A DNA stretch of 64,000 nt from Hyparrhenia diplandra (GCA_015847255.1 JADLZK010012344.1:372001-436000), one strand, 5' to 3'. Counted from the stretch's first letter, positions 33,313 through 45,776 are shown. The notes: a model not told the origin generated them from the sequence alone. Made by a program: numbers and translations.

Positions 33313-35384
33313 TAAAAACCGACCCGAGCCAGTTTCTAAAACTTGTCTGCCTCCAAAAAATCAATTGGCCTCCAAAAATCAATCGGGTTTCAAAAGTTCA
33401 ATCGGGGTCCAAAAACCTTTTCATGAGAATTCAAAATAAATTTAATGGGGCTCCAAAAATTCAAAAAGATTGGCACTCACCTTGACTAAAATATTTATAA
33501 TCTATCCCCAAGATAAGATTCAAGGCCTTAATGAGAATTTGAAAATCTCTCTCTCAAATTAAGGTTTTGTCAAGAAACCTCGCTCTAAATGTAGTTTTTA
33601 GGGCTTATGTAAAATCAGTTAAAGTGCATAAATAAGTTCCCAAGTGGTCATACTACATAAAGATCAACCAAACATCCCAAAAATTTGAGATCAAAGATCT
33701 CCAAGAAAATCACCAAACAACGCTTGAAAAAGAAAGTTTGGGAAGGAAACTTATTATGAAAAAGAAAGCTCCAAGAGTTCCAAAACACTCACACTCTACA
33801 ATCAAGCCTACAACATAGCCAAACCAGCAGATTAAAAATCACCTAAAAATGACTAACAAAATCATTGTTTTGAGGAACAGACTAGCAAACATGCCACAAA
33901 TGAGGTCCACACCTTTATTTTGAGGCACAAATTAGCAAACCTTCATCCAATAGTTTTGAGCTCCAAACCACCAAATTGTCCATCCCTTATGCATGCCTTG
34001 CCAGGTGTGACTCACTAATGTTAACGTGTCTCAGACCTCCTCTAAGCTTGAAGCATTCGCCTTCCTTCTTGACTTGACTTGGCTAATGTTGTCTCCATCA
34101 CCCATGTACTCTTTCTCTTCATGCGCACTGTATAAGTTGCTCACGGTCCATCCTCGATCCGGACACTCGTCCCTCAGTCCAAGCTTTCTCATTTGCCCTT
34201 CACCACTTCTAGTCCATCATGCTTGGACTTCGCACTTGAACTTCTCATTGTTGTCTATACCATCTTGGCACACTCAACACTAATACATTATACATTCACA
34301 TGGCAAGAGATATGTTGCACAACACACACAGCATAAATCAATACTACACCTCTGATTGACCATTAACATAATCAAACACATAAGAAATATGAATCAATTA
34401 GGAAAGTCTCAAACCTCTTATACTTGTGTCAATCATTCATCACAAACAAGATCGAGGACGTCAAGCAATGTGTTTACAATCCTTTTCCAGTGGGATGTCT
34501 CTAAGAGAAACTCCATACCTTTCAATCGGTCAGGCAATGATGACATATCCTTGGATGTCATGCCCTCCATGTTGTTTCCTAGTGGTATTTTGACTGCATG
34601 TATGGATACTCTAGATTGTTGTGGCTTGGTGAAAAGAAGCTCAACTATGGATCAATTAAATGATGATTGCCATTATTTGTAATTGGTAGTCATGTGCTAT
34701 TTGTTTCTTAGTTGGCCATTAGCATGGACATATGGTGGACTTTTGGTACATGTGAGGTGCTTCAGATGTATTGTTCGTCAACTTGTTCGGTAAGGGGATG
34801 ACAACAATTTTGTACAGTTTGGCCATCTTACTTCAAGATACACGTGAATAGCAGTTGCAAACTTGTTACGCTTTAATTTCTCAAAAGTTAGATTGTAGAT
34901 TTATTGGTGGTTGCAGTTAGATGTTGAGTATGAGATTCTAAGTTCGTTTAGAGAATAGTGTGTTAAATTGTTCTTGCATGTTGTCTTTTTATTATATTAT
35001 TTTTTGTTGTGTATACATGGCTTAAGAACATGTCCGAACAATATTTCACCTCAAAACTAATAAATTTCCTTTATATCTAAAACTCCCACCATAAGTCCAT
35101 GGTCCACCCTACACAAATGAGTAGCTGAGTGATGAACCATCGCAAGAGAACTAGACCAACCCATATGCTAAATAACATCAGTGAGGCAACACATAGAGTA
35201 TTACTACAAAATATATTTTATAAGATATACCGCATGCATGATTATTAACAAAGACGAACATATACAGGCCCTAGGAAAACACCCACCTGTCATTGTTTCT
35301 TTTTAGATATTGGCTTCCCTAATAGTGCCACCTCTAATCAATTAACAGTAACAGATGTAGTACTATTAAGTGGCCCGTCTCTAG
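33313..35384. other. No gene recognised
   Basis: 33,340-33,470 has irregular short repeats around TCCAAAAATCAAT. A frame of 108 codons at 34,356-34,682 has no named domain, and its codon use and context do not suggest a gene. The rest is AT-rich. Confidence 0.4.
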
Positions 35385-35910
35385 AAAATTGGATGTTGAA
35401 GTTGGATGCAGAGACGAGCTTTGTACCAAAACTACAGGGCCTGATGCAATCTACAACTTCATAGTTGATGAATCTTTTATTTGAAACTATTTGAAGTCTT
35501 AGGAATTCTTTTATAGCTCTCAGATTTTGAAATGTAAAATTTAGGATTTTTTCAATAAACATCGGATGCTGACATGGTCTATACCAAAGTTGTAATTATT
35601 AATGAAACCTAGAAATAGAATCTATAGATGGCAAGTTTGGATTTGTAGTCCCAAATATTCATTTTTAGTTATTAGATTTTCAAAATACAAATTTATAGCG
35701 CTAAAAATGACGTCGTGTGTTAACATGGTGTACATACTAAAGCCATAGTGCTCAATGCATTTACATCTTTAAGTATTCACAAGGCTCTATTTGAAATTGT
35801 TAGTCCCCAAATATTTGTTTCTAAATAATCAGATTTTTGAGATGAAAATTTTCAAATGATCTAAGATGGGGACATGATCTAGTGCTCAATGGAATCTAAA
35901 ACTTTGTTAT
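35385..35910. repeat. Diverged tandem repeat, period about 150-160 bp
   Basis: Three to four units recur with the landmarks ACATGGTCTATACCAAAG (about 35,568; variants near 35,409, 35,720 and 35,865) and CAGATTTTGAAATG-like sequence about 120 bp later. Units differ by roughly a third of their bases by eye. The spacing is about the length of plant satellite monomers, but the array is tiny. Confidence 0.55.
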
Positions 35911-36599
35911 TGAAACATTTTTTTCACTGGACATGCATCATTCATGGGTTGGAATAAGCAATAAAAGATTCCTAGAAGTTAGTACAAAAAGATATCATCC
36001 TATATTTCTCATCACATTTTTTTCATGTGACCCTTAATCACACGTGTTATTCGCAATCAAGCTACAAATACAGAGTCTAACCAATCAAGCTGACATTTTC
36101 AAGTTTGTCTGGCTAGATAAAAAAAATATTAACCTCCCAGCAACACTACTCGACTAACTTATCGAGGCCTCAAAACAAATAAATTAGAAATCCATTTATC
36201 TTGGCGGGGCCGGGGATTAATAATATATACGGAGTATTATATGATATAATTCGGTTCATGCACAAATAGACACAGCATGTGAAAGACATGAAATGTGTTT
36301 GGGCTGGGCCAGCGAGCTTTACTGTTGAATCCACAATTTAAAGTTGGAGCTCATGGGCTTGCTTTTCTAGGTACTTTTTATCAGTTGCGCTTTATCCAAC
36401 AGATATTAATAAGAGTTCGTCCTCCCCTCCAGATTTTCTGTCCAAATCCTCTCTGGGAGCATTTTTAAAAAAAAAATTTTGACATGAGAAGGACTGATGA
36501 GTTGTCTTGTTGGAGCCATTTTTTAACAACCTAGGTATTCATATAACTGCTACTCAAGTACTCCTAAGTTTCTGCTAAGATGAAAAAATACTGAGTTTT

Positions 36600-36877
36600 G
36601 ACAAGGCATCCCAAAACAAGAAATTCAAAATATATTGTGCATGCATCACCACCTCTTAGCATTGTGCTGATCAACTTCCTTACCTCCTCTTAGCATTGTG
36701 CTGATCAAGTCCCTTACCTCCTCGTTTGCTCAAAACTTTCAAGACAAGGCATCCCAAAACAAGAAATTCTTAGCTCACCGGCTACTACTTAAGCATGCAT
36801 CACCACCTCTTAGCATTGTGCTGATCAAGTCCCTTACCTCCTCGTTGCTCAAAAAAAAAAAAAAAAAAAAAAAAAAA
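36600..36877. repeat. Tandem duplication ending in a poly-A run
   Basis: GACAAGGCATCCCAAAACAA, GCATGCATCACCACCTCTTA and TGTGCTGATCAAGTCCCTTA recur in order at about 36,600-36,725 and 36,740-36,850. The middle copy of the last motif is itself doubled. A run of 27 A at 36,851-36,877 follows. Confidence 0.75.
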
Positions 36878-36892
36878 CGTCCCTTACCACCT

Positions 36893-36983
36893 ATTTTAGC
36901 CCATTTCGTTTGATCAGCCATGTGGATGAGATGGTGCATGGGCTGAAACAAGATGACAGAGGATGGAATGAAATGGGCTAAAA
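36893..36983. repeat. Short inverted repeat
   Basis: ATTTTAGCCCATTTCG at 36,893 is complemented by GAAATGGGCTAAAAT at 36,969-36,983. It could be a small foldback element; no target duplication was found. Confidence 0.55.
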
Positions 36984-37273
36984 TAGACCAAGGCATGTAG
37001 TGGCATTATTTTGTTTTCATTTGAAACAATGTGAAAATAATCTTTTGTATTGACAAAATTATTTATAGAGCTACAGAAATGTCAATAAAATAATGTACAG
37101 TATGTGGATAAATTTTACAACCACATGAAAATTTTCTGAAATTGGTGCGAGACCAAAACACATCCTTATGACATCCTTGGTCTTGGCAATTGAGGCATGA
37201 CACCTTTGCACCTAAGATGTATGGTTGATTCATAAGAATGATTAGAACTTCCACATCCTAATAATAAGATGTA

Positions 37274-37532
37274 CTTCCTCCAGTTTGGTATTAGAAGTCA
37301 TTTAGGACAGTGACACGGTCTCCAAAACACAACTTTGACTTTTTTATTATTATAAAAAATTTATGAAAACGTGATATATGTGTATCTTTATCAAAGTATT
37401 TTTAAGACAAATCTATTTGTATAATTTGCACATTTACAAACTCAATAACTTAAAAAGCTATTGATGATTTATATTCTCAATGTTTGACTTAAATTTTGAC
37501 CAAAAACGACTTCTAGTACTAAACTGGAGGAG
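37274..37532. mobile_element. Stowaway-type MITE, 259 bp
   Basis: The ends CTTCCTCCAGTTTGGTATTA and the complement of CTCCTCCAGTTTAGTACTAG are flanked by TA (37,272-37,273 and 37,533-37,534). The interior shares ACGGTCTCCAAAACACAACT with the element at 45,511, in the opposite order, so both are one family. Confidence 0.85.
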
Positions 37533-37599
37533 TATTTTTTATTCAAAGAACGATTAGAAACTCATGCAAATGGCATGTGCTTTTTTTCCTTTGAATAAT

Positions 37600-37763
37600 T
37601 GTTGTCGCCACCACCGTTGTAGCCGGTGCCTTATGTCGATGTTTCATCTACTTGCACTCCCTAGCAGATCACCATGGGGGCGTCTAGGATGTAACTGAAC
37701 TTTCACACTTCTCTTAATACAATGCGGATAAGAGCCCGCTTTGAAAAAAAAAAAAAAAAAAAA
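37600..37763 (+). mobile_element. 5'-truncated LINE tail
   Basis: CTTCTCTTAATACAATGCGG and GAGCCCGCTTTG precede 20 A at 37,744-37,763, like grass LINE 3' ends. The left edge is uncertain. On both sides a related block (TTTTTTATTCAAAGAA, GATTAGAA, ATGGCATGTG-like) occurs at about 37,536 and 37,846. Confidence 0.55.
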
Positions 37764-38434
37764 TATCGTCGCGTGGGATTTATCCACATACACTCTTGAC
37801 TAATGATGAGAAACTTTGATCCGCCTAATGATAAGATGCATTAATTTTTTATTCAAAGAATGCATGATTAGAACTCCCGTGCAAGTGGAATGTGTTTTTT
37901 CCCTTGTGATGTTTTCGGGTAGGATCTTCACTCATTTTTCTTAATTGTCCGGTGGATGCTTAGTAGGGAGTTGCATTAATAATTTGGGATGAGGGGCAAT
38001 TTCGTTCTTAGTCTTGAGCCCTTTACATTGCCAGACTTTAGGAGAAGATAAAGACTTGACTTGATAAACTCCATACTAAAGGAGCCATCACTAGCTAAAG
38101 AAGATGAAGAAGGTAAACAAATATATAGCCATATATAAGTGATCTGTCCCCTCATTCATCCCTAAATATAGAGTAAATGGAGCATAGGTCGCAGTGTGCT
38201 AAAACAAATCCATTGCACCAAGATAGATACATATAAGATTGAGAGGTCGAGTGCTGAAACTTAAACGTAGTTATAACAAGGAAAGTAGAGGTAGCGTCAC
38301 ACACAACACAAACAATATAATGGCACACTTGAGATGACCGAATCTAGCTACTAGCAAACTTGCAAGCAAATCAAAGAACTGCTAGAAGCAATGCAAGATA
38401 TAGAATCTAAAGCGATTTTAATGGTAACGGTTAA
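37764..38434. other. 3' flank of WOX3, no other gene
   Basis: AT-rich. The region next to 38,434 should hold the 3' untranslated region of the minus-strand WOX3 gene; I could not fix a polyadenylation site. Confidence 0.5.
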
Positions 38435-39373
38435 TTAGTTGGTGGATGTGGAGCAAGAGGAGGACTTGGAGCTGCTGCACTCGTCCTTGAGCCCAGTGCT
38501 CTTAGTGGGGAACAGGTCCAAGGTCTTGAGAGGGCGGCGGCAGCATGGCGGCAGCTGGAGATGCGCTGCGCCACCCTCGTCAGAGCTGCCTGATGCCGCA
38601 CCGCAGCTGGCGTTGCAGTGCTCCATGGCCTCCGCGGCGTCCCACTCCTCCAGCTGATTGCTGCTGCAGCTGTTGTATAACGCAGCTCCACCTCCATAGC
38701 CACCACCTGCACCAGTAGCCTTATTTCCTCCTCCTGCTCCTGCTCCTGCTCCTGCAGCTGCGAGGTCCACCATGCCGGCAGCAGCTGGGTTCAGCACTGG
38801 CTGAACAGTGGCCGCCTGCTGATGCCCCAAATAGCCCTAATAATCAAGAGATGAACAAGCAAATATAGATACATTATCAAGCATGCACTTATAGAAAGCT
38901 GAAAAAATGCTGGAACGTGAACAACAGTTAAAATGCAAGCCTACCAGGTGTGGCACGAAGTTGGTTGCGTATGGGTGGTGGTGGTGCTGGTGCAGCTGCA
39001 TCACCGTCGGATGCATGCCGGCGGCGGTGCTGCCTCCGGCTGCCGGAGGTGGAGACGGAACGGTGGCGGTGCCGACTGCCGTTAGGCTCGAAGCCGGCGC
39101 TGCTGCGGTGGCCTGCTGCTGCTGCTGCTGCGCGTACTGCTGCTGGTGTCGTGCGCAGAGGCGGCGACGGAGCCGCTGACGCTCGCGGGCCTTGTGGTTC
39201 TGGAACCAGTAGAAGACGTTCTTGCCCTCGATGCGGCCGTAGTAGGCCAGGTGCGCCGTGATCTGCTGGATCTCCGCCGCGTTGGGCGTCCTCACGCCGC
39301 TCCGGTACATCTCCTCCAGGATCATCAGCTGCTCCGGCGTCGGGCACCAGCGGGTCGCAGGTGTCTGCGGCAT
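38435..39373 (-). CDS. WOX3: WUSCHEL-related homeobox transcription factor, WOX3 / NARROW SHEATH type
   Basis: Two exons (39,373-38,945 and 38,836-38,435) with a 108-bp intron give 276 residues. The homeodomain is at about residues 6-70: TRWCPTPEQLMILEEMYR, PNAAEIQQITAHLAYYGRIE and recognition helix NVFYWFQNHKARERQRLRRR. The MPQTPATRWCPTPEQL start is that of the WOX3 (PRESSED FLOWER / NS) clade. A Gln run (about residues 79-89), His-rich HQHHHHPYA and Gly/Ala-rich linkers follow. The WUS box TLDLFP is at 248-253, and the C-terminus SSSKSSSCSTSTN is the grass NS signature. Length is near that of maize NS1/NS2 (about 260) and longer than rice WOX3A (about 200); these are remembered values. It acts in the nucleus, mainly as a repressor, recruiting founder cells at lateral-organ margins. 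All key homeodomain residues are present; I see no damage. Confidence 0.95.
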
Positions 39374-39607
39374 GGAGGACCCTGTTGCTAGTCCTAGCTA
39401 CCTCTGATGGATCGATAGATTAATTCAACGCCTACCTAGCTCGATCCTAGGTAGCTTGGTTTTGTGTGTGTGTGCTGCAGAACGACGACACACACAAGCA
39501 CAACTGGATCGATCAGCAGCCAACTGCCGTGTGTTAGTCTATGTCTCTGAGGTTTGCTAGGACGAGGATGGGACTGGGGATGGAATCTGGCCGGATAGAT
39601 CCTTCAG

Positions 39608-39615
39608 TTATATAG
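39608..39615 (-). promoter_or_regulatory. TATA box of WOX3
   Basis: CTATATAA on the minus strand, 235 bp before the ATG. It implies a 5' leader of about 200 bp containing a short (GT)n tract (about 39,463-39,475). Confidence 0.55.
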
Positions 39616-39619
39616 AGGT

Positions 39620-40360
39620 ATAGGTAGCTGATGCTGCTAGGGCTAGGGAGCATCGATCGATCGATCACAGCTGCCGATCCAATGGTCGATCATATGTGAA
39701 AGCGACAAGGCATATATGCATGCAGTAATGAGCGAGAGATGAATGAAGGTGGGCCGACAGAGAAAGGAAGCTAAGGCTAGGCAGCGTGTGTGAGACAAAT
39801 TGGTGCACATCAAAACGGCCAGAGCTTTGCAGTGATCCCGTTTGACCAAACGGCACCAGTGCTATAGCTACAGTCTTACTACTGACTATGGGAAATAAAT
39901 TGACGGTGGTCGCGCACAGAGTTAAATTACATGCTCTGCCACAAGTAAAAGCTGTCTACTGGCTAGTAGTATTTGAAAAAAGGTTGATTAAAACTTTCCG
40001 AACTAACAGCAGGTTAATATAAATTTTTAAGAAGAGAAAAAAATTGCATCTTAATTGAGGTATTAGCTTTTGCTTTCTTTGGGATACTAACAAGCATATA
40101 GTTTTCAACTTCTGATAGGTTCAACCCGAGACATTGCTCTCCCTATTTCACTTCTACAAAGTGTGCATACACATTCGAAGATTCGAATTTTGCGTCATTA
40201 TATCAAAAAGATAGACGAGCAGCGTGTAGTATATATATTTTTGCACTTTTCTTATGTATCTATCGCAAGAATTTTTCTAACGCCATCTTGCGACCACCAC
40301 ACGCGACGCACACGATGCGTTCAAGCCTGACGACGACGACAACAAAAATTTTACCAGCAT
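39620..40360. other. WOX3 upstream region
   Basis: No second gene. A CGATCGATCGATCGATC run lies at 39,653-39,667. Regulatory elements are likely but none can be assigned by eye. Confidence 0.4.
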
Positions 40361-40421
40361 CAACAAGATCTTTTGTCTTTGTTTTTCCATGGAAAAAAAT
40401 TGTTTATTGTCTCTTGTTTGT

Positions 40422-40813
40422 TGTTCTAAAATTGTTCGAATCTGTATCTTGACCTTTGTGCTAGGACAACCACCCTCTTTTTGTCCTTGTTTTTCCATAG
40501 AAAAAAATTGTTAATTGTCTTTTTTCTCTGTTGTGGTAAAATTGTGCTAGCTAACACCGATGACGGATCCCACCCTTGGATGATGATCCAAGGGTCTACC
40601 ACGTTGCAAGAAAAGTTTGTTGTTCTAAAATTGTTCGAACCGTATCTTGACCTTTGTGCTAGGACAACCACCCTCTTTTTGTCCTTGTTTTTCCATAGAA
40701 AAAATTGTTAATTGTCTCTTCTATGTTGTGGTAAAATTGTGCTAGCTAACACCGATGACGGATCCCACCCTTGGATGATGATCCAAGGGTCTACCACGCT
40801 GCAAGAAAAGTTA
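40422..40813. repeat. Tandem repeat, about 195-199-bp unit, two copies plus a partial
   Basis: Units start TGTTCTAAAATTGTTCGAA at 40,422 and 40,621 and end GCAAGAAAAGTT. A partial upstream copy (GTTTTTCCATGGAAAAAAAT) lies at 40,381. Each unit has a short palindrome, ACCCTTGGAT and ATCCAAGGGT four bases apart, at 40,572-40,595 and about 40,767-40,790. Confidence 0.85.
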
Positions 40814-43324
40814 ATTATTTTTCTTGTGAAAGAGATATAGTAACTCTCATATTTTTGTACTATTTGAGGACAACTTAGTGCATTCAAATTTTAAAGTTCT
40901 TTTGTATAAATATGATCATGAATTTATTGTTACAAAAATGGATGTGATTTCATGGTGATTATATCTTCCACAAAATAAATACAGATCCGGGGTTAATGCA
41001 TACCAACACACATCTCATTTGTAAGTGTAATGGACACTTTTATATTCCCACTAGCTTCATTTGACATGTTAACAATCAGATAAGGATACCTTGTGGCTTC
41101 ACCATTGCTTAACTCACTCGGTTTGGCATCAACTTGGTTCTTTCACAAAGGTAGAGGCGATCTACAAAACAGAAAGTCCAAGCCAATTGAAATGTGAATG
41201 GTGAAAAGGTAATTCATGTTGTAATGTACTGTGGTTACCCTCCTCGCTCTCACCCAGATCACTTTTTCATCCATGGAATCATAAGCCCTTCTAGCTCCTC
41301 TCCATTGCTAGAACGTAGTGCTAATCCAAAACATGTCACCTAATTAAGATTGCGTGCCAACTCAAGCCTCCAATAGACATTGTCTTAGATCTTGATTCAC
41401 TAGGAAAATCATGTTGTAGGGTCTCTCGATCGGTCTATGGGGTAGCCAACGTTCTAAAGTGACCCACCTTTTCAATCAAATTTTGACTGACACCACCTTG
41501 CTAGTAACTCCGGGTGTGGTTCTCCAGTCAACTAAAATCATGCACGGAGCAACTCACTTAACTACTAACTCCGAATGTAGCACAAGACAAGCTTACTCAA
41601 TCTCCTATGAAAAATCGATACGTCGACCTTTCAAGAGCAGTTATTTTAATCCGACCGACCCTAAAAATTGAGATATTTGTAAGAGTGGTATACCAAACAT
41701 ATTCGCTTCTGAAAATATATTTACATGGATAGTTTTTTAGCTACAATGCTCTTGGACCTAGTTAGAAATGGTTTGCTAGATGAACCACGTACCCTTGAAA
41801 AATTAGGATGCGTATGTTAAAATCATATATATGTAGTATTGAAGTGAACCATGTAGGAGAATACAATGGTAGTGAGATGAGATATTCGACCTGCTAAAAT
41901 GGTACCATAGAGAGATTTAAACTTGCATGTGTGAGACATCTCACTTTATAAGTATTATCGACCATACTAATAAAATGTGACGTCGTAAGTATCCTAGCTA
42001 GTGGGGATTTGGATGCCCTTACATGCAGGTAGATCTTTACAAAAATGATCTTATTTGGAAGAATGAGATCAAGCAAAGATAGATACTTCTACTACTTGAA
42101 TGCGTACAGAAGGGAATAGAAGAGGGTGGGACAAGATGAGAGGTCCACGTTATTGCGCACTGCTGTCGATCCCTAGCTACTGGCATTGCATTCATGGAGA
42201 ACTTGAATGCATTCATTCTCTTGAATTTCCTCTTCAAACCTCTTTCCTTTTTATTATGGACAGAACCGTTTCAATGTTTGTCTGCCTAGTACGGTGACTG
42301 TATGTGGAGAGAGAGAGTGCATGGGGGCCGGGGAATGAGACACTCATATATATGCCCTGTAACACAACCCTTGTGCCGATGATGTAGACTGCTGATTGGG
42401 CACCACATCATAAGGTTATGATGATGAGGACGACTATGTATATCTTCTGATCTCTTCTTGCAGTTTTGTTTTTGTTTCTATAACCTATGCCATATATATA
42501 GGAAGGAGAGAGATCTAGAGACAGAGAGGGCATTAGTTGGGTGTATGCATGTGCAAATATATGCTGTTATATAAGTTGCCACGATCTTGATTATCAAAAG
42601 ATTTAGCTAGATATATACATACAGTAATGCAGTTTGCTGCAGGCTACACTTGTCATTTGGCCGTCGCCATGCAAGTTACTTGCATGCATAACACCAGTAG
42701 AGACTAGAGCATGCAACTACACATTCTCCCATGCATGCCTGCAGGTATCTCGATCCAAGGGGTCAATACTGGAGTGGATGCATGGAATGCTCCTGCAGGA
42801 TACTACTGTGTCTGCGTCGTCGCCCGACGACGTCCAGCGCCGGCCGGCTGCCCGGCCGCCCGGCCATGTACAAGTACGTGAGCAACTGAGCATGGAAAGC
42901 TAGTAGCTGATCCATCATGTATGCATTCACACGCATGCATGGAAGTTGGGTTCCCGGCGGGCCTACTACTAGGTGGCCGGCGGCAGGGCGACGACCTGTC
43001 CTCTCCATTCCTCCTCTCCTCTGCCCTCTGCCTCTGACCTCTCGATCTTTCTCTATCAATGCGAATGCTGTTGCTGCATGCATCAAATAAAGAGCAGAAG
43101 GATCGCTATAGCACCTAGCGTGCGTGGATACCGAGACGACGCACGGCCATTGGCTATGGCTGCTGCATCCTGCAAGATCCAGCTGAGTGGAGCTGCTGTA
43201 GTACGTACAGTACCATTCAAGTCAAGCAGAGGCTGCTGGCAGCATCTGCTTCGTCCATGCGTCGAGATTCAAGAGCAATAAAACGTCAGCAGCAGATGCT
43301 GCAGCTTCCTGTCTATCGATCTGG
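40814..43324. other. No gene recognised
   Basis: AT-rich to about 42,600, then mixed. Short frames at 42,634-43,281 overlap on both strands and have no named domain. CATGCATGC-type motifs are frequent at 42,540-42,960. Confidence 0.45.
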
Positions 43325-43620
43325 GTGTGTTTAGAGTCTAAAATTTGGGCTTGAAAAAAAAAAAATTGGACCGAATTTTGGTCTAAAAATACTGTTCCGA
43401 ACTGAAAAAACATTGTAGCATGTTTCGTTTGTTTGTGGTAAATATTATCCTACCATGACGTAACTATGCTCAAAATAATCGTCTCGCAATATACATCTAA
43501 ACTGTGCAATTAGTTTTTTTTTTAACCTAAATTTCGTACTCTGGACCTGCGTCTTTGGGTGCATTTAATGTGTCGATGTGATGGATACGATGGGAATACA
43601 GAAAATTTTAATACAGAAAA
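43325..43620. mobile_element. Tourist-like MITE, degraded
   Basis: GGGTGTGTTTAGA, CATTGTAGCATGTTTCGTTT, GTGGTAAATATTATCC, AACTGTGCAATTAGTTTTT and TGTCGATGTGATGG follow in the order of a very common grass Tourist (PIF/Harbinger-derived) MITE. The right terminus has decayed. Confidence 0.7.
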
Positions 43621-43639
43621 TTTTGGAGGGAAGTTGGGG

Positions 43640-45382
43640 CTCTCCCTCTCAGTTGCTTTTTTGCAATAATTCTTCTTATGCACGTACATACGCGCCCTAT
43701 CCATTATGAGACTAACCTTTTGCTCCAATGCAGTGTGTATATAACGCGCATGGATCTGTAGCTAATTCAAAACCAAATTTATATATGCACCTGTTTGTGC
43801 CAGTATATAGTAACTACCAATGCCGCCCTTGCATGCCCTTTGTGTGTTTGCTTTACGGGCCAACTTGCTGACATATATCTATTGCGCTGCTTCAATGCTT
43901 CTCTGATGGATCCATCTATATATTCTCCTCTCTTCCTTTTTAATATATACCTGCAGATTAATAAGAACCCATATTTGAACGTAGGTCGATGCTAGATAGT
44001 AGATATGTACCTAGCAAATGTGAGATCACAGTGATGTTTTCTGGTTTTTGTGCATGTTGCGTGTATTTCTGGAAACTGGGAAACCATTCTTGCTAGCTTG
44101 GTTTGATCTGTCTTTTCAACTTGTTGAATCAGGATGTAGTTGTAGCTTGTGAAATTCCTAAATTAATCAATTTAATTTGGCGCATATAGAATTCATACCT
44201 TCTAATAGGAGACAACTTGCAATTCTAGGAAGACTACATCAAAAACATAACAATATGCATTCATATATGTGCTTTTTTCAGTTGTGTGCGAAACTGTTGA
44301 TAGTACAAAACCTAATTCAAATTGAAAATCTATTCTAACATTAAGTCTAAATCGACTAAGGGTAGTCCTTATTCTACGAACGAATAGGATAGTTTTCATT
44401 TCATTTAATGTGACGCCATGTAGGACATTTTACTGAGGTGGCAACAACATTAAAGAGGATCAAGATGAAAACTTCAAGAAACTGGGTATCATATAAGAAA
44501 TTAGGTCTTGGACTAGAACCAAAGTTTAAGAAACAACATACGAAATAAATTAGAATTGCATTACAGTGCCAAGGCACAATATGGGTGTGAGGAAGATGAT
44601 TGCAAAGAGATGGAAAGATTATTGAGAATTTACTTTGTAGCCACACAATTATACATTGTCATTATTGTGAGCTATATATAATTTCTTACTTGGTGTCTAA
44701 TATATGACATGGCAAGTCATAGATACTACTAAGTAGTTATTCATTAGAACAGCCCTAAAGCAATGAACCTTTCTGATTTCCTAAACCTACTTGGATCCAA
44801 TACCCCACCACCACTCACAATCCAATCTACCCAAGAGCATCGGTTGCATTCTCCACCTATCAGTCCCCAATACACCGCCCTTGCACATAGCATTGTCATC
44901 CCTTGCCCCATCACTTCTTCCACTAGCTATATCCCAGCAGTCTAATACCATTGTAACTATAGGCTATCTTACTCATAATCGATGAAGAAAATATAACCTT
45001 CCTTTAGTATCAAATCTCCTCAATGCCACAGACCATTGTGCTAGTCAACTCACACTTGTCAAATTATATCTTGTACTCATTGCTATCTTCAGCAAAACAT
45101 GTGTGACCTTGCAATTTGCCCGAGCTCATCCCCTGTGGACATATCTATCCAACAGGCAGGAGGTAATTTGGCCGAGGAACTAACATCACCATCCAATTAA
45201 TAGGCCAGAAGAGTTTCAAGATCACATCCAAATTGAACTATGGCAAGGTAGATAACATATAAAGTTTAAATGAATTGATCTCCTTCCTCCTTCATTTGAA
45301 TGGCTCATTTCCCTAGGTCTTACATGATGGCGTAGGATATAAACTAACCAAGGAAGAGGAAGAGTACAAGACTCTTGCAGTT
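43640..45382. other. No gene recognised
   Basis: AT-rich sequence without coding signal. Frames near 44,760-44,985 are Pro/Ser-rich from C-rich composition and are not supported. Confidence 0.45.
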
Positions 45383-45434
45383 AAGGTATGACAAGCATAT
45401 TTCCTCAAAAAAAAAAAAAGGTATGACAAGCATA
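45383..45434 (+). mobile_element. Minimal retroposon: poly-A insert between 17-bp direct repeats
   Basis: AAGGTATGACAAGCATA occurs at 45,383-45,399 and again at 45,418-45,434. Between them are only TTTCCTC and about 11 A. This is what target-primed insertion leaves when almost nothing but the tail is copied. Confidence 0.75.
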
Positions 45435-45510
45435 ATATCTTGCCATACAAAGTCCTATACTAAAGTTTGATCAGTAAGTATCCAAGAACATCAATTTTGT
45501 TTTGGACGTA

Positions 45511-45774
45511 CTCCCTCCGGGATGGTATTAGAAATCGTTTTTAGACAAGGTTTGTGTCAAACATCGGGAATATAAATCATCAATAACTTTTAAGTTGTTG
45601 AGTGTGTGAATGTAAAAATTATATGAGTAGATTTGTGTTAAAAAATAATTGATAAAAGTATACATATATCACATCTCCATAAATATTTTTATATTAAGAA
45701 GAGGTCAAAGTTGTGTTTTGAAGACCGTGTCGCTATCCTAAACGACTTCTAATACCATCTCGGGGAGTAGGGAG
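45511..45774. mobile_element. Stowaway-type MITE, 264 bp
   Basis: The ends CTCCCTCCGGGATGGTATTA and the complement of CTCCCTACTCCCCGAGATGG are flanked by TA (45,509-45,510 and 45,775-45,776). It shares interior sequence with the element at 37,274. Confidence 0.85.
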
Positions 45775-45776
45775 TA

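Noticed and set aside
34356..34682. 108-codon frame as a gene
   Set aside because: No domain, no convincing splice or promoter context, AT-rich surroundings.
36851..36877. Poly-A run as the tail of a LINE
   Set aside because: It sits in a tandem duplication without a LINE-like 3' sequence or a target duplication.
38928..39347. Long minus-strand and plus-strand frames overlapping WOX3 exon 1
   Set aside because: They are shadows of the homeobox gene in GC-rich sequence and show no domain.
42763..43281. Overlapping 102-107-codon frames
   Set aside because: They face opposite ways over the same DNA and have no recognisable motif.
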